From assembly GCA_037783545.1 (NCBI GenBank), contig JBBELK010000068.1:372001-436000 (forward strand): 64,000 bases of DNA, read 5' to 3'. The stretch's first letter is position 1. Each line of letters starts with the position of its first letter. Position numbers and translations under genes: made by a program. The DNA comes from Henricia sp. BOLD:AAB3569 (lineage: Eukaryota > Echinodermata > Asteroidea > Spinulosida > Echinasteridae). Below, one piece after another: positions 55,746 to 64,000 of this stretch. The notes below the pieces were generated by a model. That model was not told where the DNA came from, ran no database searches, and saw only the letters and a list, made by a program, of their open reading frames with translations.

Positions 55746-56208
55746 TAGTCTCGTACCCCGACCTGCTGTGGATGCTCGCACATCAGGTCTGGGGAATCAC
55801 GGTGAAAGCTCATCGCTGATAGGTTAAACGCCATTACCCATTCGGGAGCCGTCGTTGATATAGTACGTGCACTGCTATTGGTCAGTGTTTCAAATTTGAC
55901 CGGGATTGGGAGGGAATTCTTCATGTTTGACGAGGACAACGTCATAAGGAAGTGCCACCTACTAAATAGGAACCTGTAATGTAATGTGGGCGAAGAAGGT
56001 ACGTGTCATGTTTCTTGTAAAGACCATTTGGGTATTTGTGTGCAGGTACTGATTTGTTCTGAGCTTTACCCGCGGTATATGATAATGGCCAAAAGCTTCG
56101 CAGGAGTCCCGCACCGAAATTCAGTGCGGGCCTCAACTAATCTTTGATGTGCTCTCATCGTGATTCCCCAGACCTGAAGTGCGAGCATCCACGGCAGGTC
56201 TGAGACTA
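55746..56208. mobile_element. Foldback element (GTCTCGTACCCCGACCTG arms)
   Basis: The left arm carries GACCTGCTGTGGATGCTCGC and AGGTCTGGGGAATCACG. The right arm carries CGTGATTCCCCAGACCT and GCGAGCATCCACGGCAGGTC. The ends TAGTCTCG and TGAGACTA carry TA. Centre about 300 bp, non-coding. Confidence 0.7.
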
Positions 56209-57252
56209 GTGCATGAGACCATGGAGTTATAGCTCCATGGTGAGACGAACAGCATCTGGAGTTGAGTTCTCGAGCAAAGCATGGAGCTAAGCAAAAGGTA
56301 CCTGAAGATGTTAGATTGTGTCAGAATAATACAACGAGATTAACAGGAAATTTGGCAAACTATGAATAAAATAGACTTTGTAGCGTGGTGCGCTGTGTTT
56401 TTTGTTTTTTTTTAAGTTTTTTTTTAAGCGTCCTGCATTCCTGCTAATTAGCCTTTTCGTGTAACATTTGCAAAATTACCTAATGGCTGGTGCCCCGAAT
56501 TGTTCACTTTCAAATGGAGGTGCAGTTTCGAAAGTCACCTTATCTGAAACATATAAGCTATTGTTGCTACGTGGTGCACGTTATTGCCTAGCAATCAACA
56601 GTCTGGTTGTTTTATATCATTCTGTCCTGCGGTAAACACAGTATTCATTCTGTTCTTCACACCTGCCGCGTGCACCACATTGCAACAAAAAATTAGTCCG
56701 GTCAATGGATACTAAGTGTGCGTGTGATAGGAAGTACGTCGTACAGCAGGTGCTATAGACCGCATCGAATAGCTGCCATCTAGTGGGGCACCTGTTGCTA
56801 CTGAAACTGTTTAACAATGTAAGCACAATATGTGCAACCATGCATGTCCTCAAGGAACAAAGAAACTGCCCCACGAAATGGCGGCTATTCGATACACGGT
56901 CTATTCATGTGAATCACGCAAATGGCTAATTTGTTATGGTTCAAGTAAGTTTTTCACTTTTTGTACGTGCTAAACTTACGCTCTTCTCACGCGCTAACAG
57001 GTAATCTGAAAGCACGACTGACCCTTCTTAAGGCGAACAATGCAACATATTACAAACGCTCGACACATTTATAGAGCCTAACCAAATATATTTTCGCTAT
57101 GTGCACTTCAATAGCGCTTCAATAGCGCGCAAAAGCTTCGGGGTGTTAAGCGCGAATATAAAGCATTCTTTCCCATCTGGGTTTTGCATTTAAGCTTTGA
57201 GATCGTGAGGATTTTTATTATTGACCGAAGTTGTGATCTTGAGAGTAACATC
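55820..57252. other. CAP gene upstream region
   Basis: Beyond the foldback (to 56208) and the MITE at 56756-56903, 56209-57252 shows no other gene. CGCGCAAAAGC and GCGCTTCAATAGCGC words lie about 130 bp before the start. 56575-56740 shares CTTCACACCTGCCGC and GGATACTAAGTGTGC with 48640-48780, an unnamed dispersed repeat. No TATA box could be assigned. Confidence 0.35.
56756..56903. mobile_element. MITE with TAGACCGCATCGAATAGC ends
   Basis: GACCGCATCGAATAGC and GCTATTCGATACACGGTC are inverted. A related diverged copy is at 60535-60653 (TACCGTATCGAATAGCTG to TTTGATACGGTCTG). Confidence 0.65.
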
Positions 57253-60200
57253 ATGGCGTTTCTCTGCCGGTTCTTCGTGCTGTTAGTGAGCGGTCTTTGC
57301 CTCGTGTGTGTCGGCGGAGAAGTTCTGAGCGGCTCGGAGAAAATTGTATTTCTCGCGGCTCATAACAGCATCCGGCGCTCGACTAGCCCGCCAGCGGCAG
57401 ATATGATACAACTTGTAAGTAAAACGAAAACATAAGGGGCGGTCAGGTTGGCGCAGTGGCTATTTCCCCGTCTTTCACCTCTGGCGTCCCGGGTTCGATT
57501 CCCATATGGGCGTGTATGTGTGGGTTTGCAGTCCCTACTTGACCGCGTGGGTTTCCCCCGGTGATTTATCTGGGTTTTTTCCTCCCGCTTCTAAAACTGC
57601 ATCTCTTCTTCGTAATCTCAAGTTGATAATAAAGTAAACATTAGTAAAGCTAAAACCGTATAGGCCTATGGTTGATGGCATAAAGGGCCTTAGTTCCTAG
57701 GCTTTTTGAGATGCAAGGCATTCGAACGGCCTGGGGGCCAGGCAGGCCGGGTATAATCTTTCTTTAATGGCGTCATCATTATGTTTGAATATGCGATTCC
57801 GAGCTCCATAGAAAAGCACACATGTACGAAACACTGACGCCATTATACTGATTATTCTAACTCTGTAAACTTATTCTCAGCAATGGAGCGACGAAGTAGC
57901 TGGAATTGCTGACGCGTGGGTCCTAAAATGTGACGACGGAAACGATCGTTTTCTGAACGAGGGTAGACCAGCAAAGAAGAAACTGGGCCAAAACAACTGG
58001 TACGGTGACGCAGAGGAGTACACTACAATGCCCTCTATTGTCGTGAATGAGTGGATAAAGCAGAAGGATAATTACCAGTTTAAAAGGAAACGCTGCTCCG
58101 CGTCCGTCCCCGTCAAAGAATGTGCCGATTTCACACAGGTATATATTACTATATTAATGATATTATAGTTACTTTACACCAGCGGCCATTTTGGAGAGCA
58201 ATTGTATTACCACCGTGCGTCATGCGCATGCGTGAGTACGCTCTTTGTATACAATTGTTCGCGCGTACCCGGCCCACCGCCCTTACAGGGCAACGTCTAA
58301 AATTGAAGCCACCGTCCGCCATTGTACCCCACCAAATACAATGCCTTGCCTAGACTGATCATATTGTCTTCACTAGTCTACACCATTGTCTACATGTGTT
58401 ATTAATGCAAGCGATCGCATGGACCGGTGAGCAGTCTAGGCCAAGCATTGTTCGTGGGGTACAATGGCGGCCGGCGCATGGCTTCAATTCTCATATAGCC
58501 AACTTCTATTGCATACTTCATCTAGTGTGTGTATATATATATATATATATACTGTATATCAATGGCGCGCTGGGATAAATCTTTTTGCGCCCTCATTGGC
58601 CAAATTTTATACCACACGAGGTCACCTGTTTTTCGTGTAAACGGACGTAAAAACGATTTTTCTTGGCATAAAAGGCAGGATTTGCACACAGTACACTCAT
58701 TTCATTGTTAAATTTGATTTTTGCACTGGACACATAAGCATTAGAATATACTATTTATTTATTATTCGTCTGGCAGTAAGCAACCCACAATGCTCCGCGC
58801 GTCTAACCTTTGCGTGACGTGTTTCCTTCACAGAAATCTGTGAAGCCACATCATCAGCCCGTCCTAGCCATCGATATATATATATATATATATATACATA
58901 CACTGGATGAAGTCTGCAATAGCAGTTGGCTATACGAGAATTGATGCCATTGTACCCCACGAACAATGCTTGGCCTAGACTGCTCCCCGGTCCATGCGAT
59001 CGCTTGCATTCCACTTAACACATGTAGACCATGATGTAGACTAGTGAAGACAGTATGACCAGTCTAGGCAAGGCATTGTATTAGGTGGGGTACAATGGCG
59101 GACGGTGACTTCAATTTTAGACGTCGTTGCTTCATCCAGTGTATATATATCGATAGTCCCAGCGCCCTGTAAGGGCGGTGGGTACGAGCGACACAAATCG
59201 CTTGTAACTTTGTCAGAAAACGAGCGTCGAGCACTGCTTGTCGTTTTCGAATGACTTTATAAACGGCAACAAACCTAAGGAATTTTGGTAAGTATTCATG
59301 CTCCATGAAATAAAATTTGCTATTTCGCCTTCAAATGTTTGCAAATAAGCAGTGACGATTTGACTTGACCCAGATATATTCGGATTTCTTTAGTATGACG
59401 TGGGAAAGTCGCACAAGATCCGTTTTATACCCTTTTTCCACAATTTTGTTTAGGTTGTCATGGCAACGAGTAAGATCATCGGATGCGCCAAGAATACATG
59501 CGAGGATGGCGCCAAGGTCCTCGTTACGTGTCTGTACGAACCGGGGTGAGTTTGACCGGCACGCGGCCCGCACGACAGCGGTTTTCCTTTAGTAACCTGT
59601 TCATATCATATTGCATATAAATGAAAACTCATTCATTGCCTTTCACAGCGACACCGAGAATGTACGTGGGTCTCTAACAGAATTTGCCAAACGTGTGCCT
59701 CTATTTATGCTCAACCGAACAATGAAATCTCAGTAACTAGGAATACACGAGACATAATTGGCCTTTTTGTGCTGCATTTTTCCCCCACAAATGCGTGTGA
59801 TTACAAATGGGTCATCTTTGTAAAGGTTAAAGTTGCATTGCCCGTGTTTCGGTGAAAGGATTAAAACAATTAATTTACACAAGCGAACGAATTTAGAAAG
59901 CTTACGTGTCTCTGTAACGAAAAATATCAAAAACTTAAATTTCCGACGTCGGGAATTGGAGATACAAGCCTTTTTCTTGAAACGTGCTTCACATGTTGTA
60001 CATGTGCGCGTACGCTCATATGTACATAGTATGTGTACAATGTACACATGTACGCGCACGTGTACATTTACGTCATAACCCTGTCGATTAATTGACCTGC
60101 CAGCCTTTTAATCATTTCTTGTTTTTAATCGACTGGCATTAATCCTTGACGGATTTTTACGTTCTTGGTACCAAATGAAAGCTGATAACTTTTTGTATTC

Positions 60201-63200
60201 TAGAAAAATACCTATTTAACTTTTAAAAACAAATTTGACGCCCAAATCGGCCCAAACACGGGCAATGCAACTTTAATAAGCAGACTTCCCAATAATTACA
60301 GATGGTGCTATAACAAATTTCCAAAGTTTTTTTGAGTTGAGATCTTTGTGGTAAAGAAAGCAAAAAAATGAAAATAAGGATCAAAACCGAACCAATTTTG
60401 TGCATCTGTTGAATTTTAAAACGCACAGACAAATGGCATGCTCGTGTTTGTTTTGGTCTACAAATTTCCTTCTAATCTATTTTTTTTATTATAGATAATC
60501 ACGGCGGGAACAAAAAAAATGTACTTCAAATATATACCGTATCGAATAGCTGTCATATTATTGGTTAATGTATAAGCACAAAATGAGCAACCATGCATGT
60601 CTTCAAGGAACCATGAATTTACTCCACAAGATGGCATCTATTTGATACGGTCTGTTGACGCATTTCAGATTAGCTCTGGCAGCCTCGTTTCAGATGCCGA
60701 GCCACTGTGTTAGGTCACGCGGCTTTTCATTTGCAAATTTTGTCATATAAACTCCTAGAAAAAAGTTCGGAAAGTCGAGTTTGACTGACGATTTCTCTCT
60801 TGTTGCAAAATAATTTTCCTTGAATTTTATATCACTGGGGGATGTGCAGCACAGCTGAATACGAGGGTGGGTGTAAAGTGAAATGTCACAAAATGCATTG
60901 CTATTGTCATGCAGTGCATTGACACATTCCCATCCTCCAAGCAAAAGGGAATGCACTGCATGACAATAGCAGTTAATTTTGTGACATTTCACTTTCCACC
61001 CAACCCTGTATTCCGCTGCACATCCCCCAATTAATTAATCATAACAAATGACACATCGCTGTAAAGGGGAATAACAGGGCTTTCCAATGATACCAAATTC
61101 AAGGGAAATGATGTAGTAACAAGAGAGAAATCGTTGGTCAAACTTGACTTTCCGCACTTTTTTGAGAAATTTGTTTGATACGGTCTGTCGACACATTTCA
61201 AATTAGCACAGGCAGCTTCGTTTCAGATGCCGAGCCACTGTGTTACGTCACGCGTCTTTTCATTTACAAATTTTATCACAAAAGAAAACATCGAGACCCT
61301 CGTTTTCGATGAGTTTGAAATTCATCTATTGTAAAAAATATATGTAAAAAATACTTTTTGTATGCAGTAAACAAGACAGTCTTTCTATACCTACATGTAT
61401 TTCACGAATAATTGGTTTTTAACGACGCATAATCGAGTCGTTTTAAAACATATCGGCTAATTTCTAGATTTTGTACGATATTGATCAGCTGGCAGACTCG
61501 ATCTTGTTCTCTATTTTAATTTAATTTTTTTTTTACACAGTGGAACCATGTTCTTCAAAACTCCTTATAAAGAAGGCGAACCATGTTCACAATGTCCTGA
61601 CGGCTATGCATGTGACGACAAACTTTGTGGTAAGTATACATGAGTCTGTTTTCGTGTTCATAACCAAAAACATGTTTCTGACGTAGTCGGTGAATGGGCA
61701 AAATATTGGCTTTTTGTGACGACCAGATCCACTCATTGGTTGAATTAGTAATTACGTCAGAATCATGATGTTTGTGGTTATGTGCGCAAAAATTGACCCT
61801 GTGGTATTGCATGTTTATATACCAAACGGGTACCTAGAGGAGATCTCCTCTAGGTCTCTGATACCAAACAAAAGCTCAAAACCTTTTTGTTCCTACTTGG
61901 GGCCGATGTCGCATTGAAAGTATTATAAATTTGAATGAAATTTGAAGAAACTTAGTTTGCCGAATGAGTAATAAAATTGTTAAGTAAGGTTGTTTTTTGC
62001 CCTTACTCGACTTAATTATATTAACACTGAATACTCAGTGCTTTCCCGGGACACTATCAAATACTTCATAGCATGCTCGGGTGGGACTTGAACCCACGAC
62101 CTCCTGCATACAAGGCATTTATTTTTAAAGCTACATTAGGCCTACATCATTTGCAGTTACCCAAAATTTTACTTCACGAGTTGACAAGAAGAACCGACCA
62201 AGTGTTGATATAGCAACAAACACCGCATGTACATGATTTTTCCTTGTGTAAAATGGTACCTTTGTGGGAGAAAATGCTAAATGAAGGTGCTTTTTACAAA
62301 AAATTGTCTGCAGACAATATTGTACCATTCATTTAACACAAAAACCATGCATGGATTTTTAAGGTTTTCTGAAGTATTAATTAAATGCATCTCGTGGCTG
62401 AAGGTATATAGTAATATCAACATTGTTATGTAATGCTGTTTGCCTGCTTTAAAGTTTTCCAATCGTGTAATTTGTCTGTTAAGTGACATCTCATTCCGAA
62501 AAATCGGAAGCTAAAAACTTGGGGAAACCTGAAAATGTCAATTCTTTCTTTTGACCCTGACTGCTCATCTACGATATGAAATATGAAATTTAGAAAATTT
62601 CAGAATTTGATGAAAAATGTCGAATTTACTTTGGCCAAAGTTTACATTTTTCTTAGAAATTAGCTTGGAAAACTGCCGAAATAATGTTCCAAACGTGTTA
62701 AATTTTCGTTAGGAGTCGTTTCTGAGACTTTTTCCAAAAAGTAAATTTTTAGCCAATTTTGAGAGAAATGAATTTTTTTAGGTGGAATCTTCTCTACACA
62801 AATCTTCAATCACGCTGCCATTTTTATCTAATACATATAATTAATAGTCTAGAATACATAATTTGCGACTTTACCTTGCCGAAATTATTTCTCTCTAGCC
62901 TTTCATATACCAGTATTTACTTTCATGACGAAAAAAACCCAGACATTTTGGAAAAAATGGCTCGCAAAACTTTTCACTGTTTTCATATAGGCCACCGAGG
63001 ACGAAGGATCGAATTAGCTTTTTTGAAGTATGGCGGACACAATAGAGGGCGCACATTTTGAAGTGGGTGTAAAATCGAATAATATGCACACAAAAAACTG
63101 CATTTTTAAACTTACACTTATTTATTTTATTTATAATTCCATCTCTGTATTCTAATTACAACATGTAAGTTAAGTTTTTGGAAAGAAATAGAATTGTTTA

Positions 63201-63701
63201 AAAATTTCATACCTAAATGAAATTGCGCCCTCTTTGTTCCGCCATTCTTCTAAAAGGCTAATTCACATGTCAGTGTTGAAAGGGGCGGTCGGGTTGGCGT
63301 ACGGGTTCTTTCCTCGCCTTTCACCTCTGGCGTCCCGGGTTCGAATCCGGGGCGTGTATGTGGATTGGGTTTGCAGTCCCTACTTGACCGCGTGGGTTTT
63401 CCCCTGGGGCATTTCTCTGGGGTTTTTCCTCCCACTTCTAAAACTGCAACTCCTTCTTCGTCATCTCGAGTTGATAATATAATATAGTATAGTTAAAGCT
63501 AAAACCGTATAGTTGATGGCATAAAGGGCCTTAGTTGCCGAAGATGCCATAAAATATACAACAACGGTGTAGAAACATTCTCCTAAAGACAATATATTGT
63601 ATTGGATAAAATTAACTCTTTTCTTTCCCTCTTTATATCCAACAGTTCCAGCTAAAGTCGGCGAACGTGAATTGATAGAAAGGCTTCTTAGAATGCTGTG
63701 A
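57253..63701 (+). CDS. Secreted CAP-superfamily (CRISP/Antigen 5/PR-1) protein, 5 exons, 218 aa
   Basis: Exons: 57253-57414, 57881-58138, 59454-59545, 61541-61629, 63646-63701, GT-AG, frame continuous. Signal peptide MAFLCRFFVLLVSGLCLVC, then KIVFLAAHNSIRRSTSPPAA, the CAP start motif. Other CAP marks: LGQNNW (usually GENLW), VVNEWIKQ, CADFTQVV (usually GHYTQVVW), KIIGCAKNTC and VTCLYEPGG (CAP2). A short Cys-rich tail, PCSQCPDGYACDDKLC, follows. Of the four cavity residues (His, Glu, Glu, His), H37 remains, the Glu positions are Q91 and Q115, and the second His is D137. The W after TQVV is also lost. The start at 57253 gives a clean signal peptide; an in-frame ATG at 57184 would place 23 charged residues in front of it. 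It is nearest to the PI15/PI16/GLIPR-type domains, but orthology is not claimed. Confidence 0.88.
57435..57705 (+). mobile_element. SINE family E, full length, CAP gene intron 1
   Basis: GGTTGGCGCAGTGGCTATTT carries an A box and CCCGGGTTCGATTCCC a B box. The body TTTGCAGTCCCTACTTGACC, GCGTGGGTTT, CTTCTAAAACTGCA and the tail GATGGCATAAAGGGCCTTAG are all shared with 63283-63540. Confidence 0.75.
58262..59192. mobile_element. 930-bp foldback with (TA)n at the inner arm ends, CAP gene intron 2
   Basis: The left arm 58262-58556 and right arm 58868-59192 are inverted copies. Examples: CCACCGCCCTTACAGGGC with GCCCTGTAAGGGCGGTGG; ACCCCACCAAATACAATGCC with its inverse; GCAAGCGATCGCATGGACCG with its inverse. 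Each inner end has a (TA)n run (58533-58556, 58875-58897). Loop about 310 bp. Confidence 0.78.
59827..60276. mobile_element. TTAA-flanked MITE, CAP gene intron 3
   Basis: TTAAAGTTGCATTGCCCGTG and CACGGGCAATGCAACTTTAA are exact inverted ends that include TTAA. A separate hairpin lies at its centre (GTACATGTGCGCGTACG and CATGTACGCGCACGTGTAC). Confidence 0.8.
60640..61281. repeat. About 105-bp direct repeats flanking a palindromic MITE
   Basis: 60640-60746 and 61173-61281 share TTTGATACGGTCTGT, GTTTCAGATGCCGAGCCACT and TTTTCATTTRCAAATTTT in the same orientation. The sequence between them is the MITE at 60748-61170. Confidence 0.75.
60748..61170. mobile_element. Palindromic MITE family 'P', copy 3, diverged
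   Basis: The ends AAACTCCTAGAAAAAAGTTC and CGCACTTTTTTGAGAAATTT are diverged versions of the ends at 7881-8359 and 31968-32457. Interior GGAAAGTCGAGTTTGACTGA, ATGTGCAGCACAGCTGAATA and ACCAAATTCAAGGGAAATGA match those copies. A stretch of the left arm is missing. Confidence 0.78.
61975..62118 (-). mobile_element. SINE family D, reverse copy
   Basis: GCCCTTACTCGACTTAATTA, GTGCTTTCCCGGGACAC and GGGTGGGACTTGAACCCACG match 46335-46492. Confidence 0.65.
62126..62482 (-). mobile_element. MITE family 'R1', reverse copy
   Basis: TAAAGCTACATTAGGCCTAC to TTTTCCAATCGTGTAATTTG. Shares ACTTCACGAGTTGACAAGAA and GGTACCTTTGTGGGAGAAAA with 47606-47965. Confidence 0.68.
63283..63540 (+). mobile_element. SINE family E, full length, CAP gene intron 4
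   Basis: GGTCGGGTTGGCGTACGGGT head, CCCGGGTTCGAATCCGGG B box, then the same body and tail as 57435-57705. It ends about 105 bp before the last CAP exon. Confidence 0.75.
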
Positions 63702-64000
63702 AATGTTGCAGGAATCATGGAATGGGCTTCGCTTTTGTGCTTTGAAAAAAAATGGGTCAACTTGTGTATTTAGAAAGTGTGGCAGATAAAAAGGCAATTG
63801 TAATACATGTATCACATACAATTTTGACTGCAATTGTTAACATTTTTTTCAGAGCAAAATTCAACATGATAGGCCTAACTATTATAGGGAATGAGTGAAA
63901 TGGGATAAATTGGCATGACGTCACCGTTACATCAGTGACCATCATTTTGTCAAATAATTCAACATTGCCAATTGAAAGTCTCAAGACTGGAGACTCGGAA

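Noticed and set aside
57440-57510. tRNA gene with A and B boxes
   Set aside because: The boxes are present but no cloverleaf or acceptor pairing forms, and an identical body follows in two copies. It is a SINE.
1-64000. Retrovirus, LTR element or Polinton copies
   Set aside because: I looked for paired long direct repeats with polymerase, protease, integrase or capsid-like frames between them and recognised none.

Overview
This is animal nuclear DNA: intron-rich genes with GT-AG splice sites, low gene density, AT-rich non-coding sequence and many short non-autonomous transposons and tRNA-derived SINEs. Gene content and order keep vertebrate-like linkage, and the SINE and MITE style resembles marine deuterostome invertebrates. 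An echinoderm such as a sea star is my best guess, but it is not proven by the sequence. No prokaryotic feature, CRISPR array, rRNA or functional tRNA gene was seen. I recognised no retrovirus, LTR element or Polinton.

Five protein-coding genes can be built exon by exon, each with an unbroken reading frame across every junction. (1) CFAP210/CCDC173, minus strand, 11438-1452, 8 exons, 561 aa, a ciliary microtubule inner protein. (2) PHOSPHO2-like HAD phosphatase, plus strand, 14034-14801, one coding exon, 255 aa. (3) ORMDL, minus strand, 26459-23411, 3 exons, 166 aa, regulator of serine palmitoyltransferase. (4) PMS1, a MutL homologue with an HMG box, plus strand, 30910-51860, 14 coding exons, 1078 aa. 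(5) A secreted CAP-superfamily protein, plus strand, 57253-63701, 5 exons, 218 aa, lacking three of the four CAP tetrad residues.

Genes 1 and 2 form a head-to-head pair, as do genes 3 and 4. From memory, both pairs are also divergent neighbours in human, on 2q31.1 and 2q32.2, about 20 Mb apart on one chromosome. Here the two pairs lie within 9 kb of each other (14.8 to 23.4 kb). The window therefore seems to keep an ancestral block.

The rest of the window is dominated by palindromic MITEs: TTAA-targeting (piggyBac-like), TA-targeting (Tc1/mariner-like) and 8-bp-TSD (hAT-like) families, often nested in each other. Several touch gene structure. One sits between positions +2 and +3 of a PMS1 splice donor, one starts directly after the PMS1 stop codon, and one ends 12 bp from an ORMDL splice donor. 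PMS1 intron 4 holds a 3.2-kb foldback element with about 1.03-kb arms and a 1.1-kb G-rich minisatellite loop. PMS1 intron 9 holds a 16-bp minisatellite. Region by region: 1-1451 CFAP210 downstream flank; 1452-11438 CFAP210; 11439-14033 divergent intergenic region; 14034-14801 PHOSPHO2; 14802-23410 MITE-rich intergenic region; 23411-26459 ORMDL; 26460-30909 divergent intergenic region; 30910-51860 PMS1, with probable 3' UTR to about 52.9 kb; 52.9-57.25 kb repeats; 57253-63701 CAP gene; then flank.
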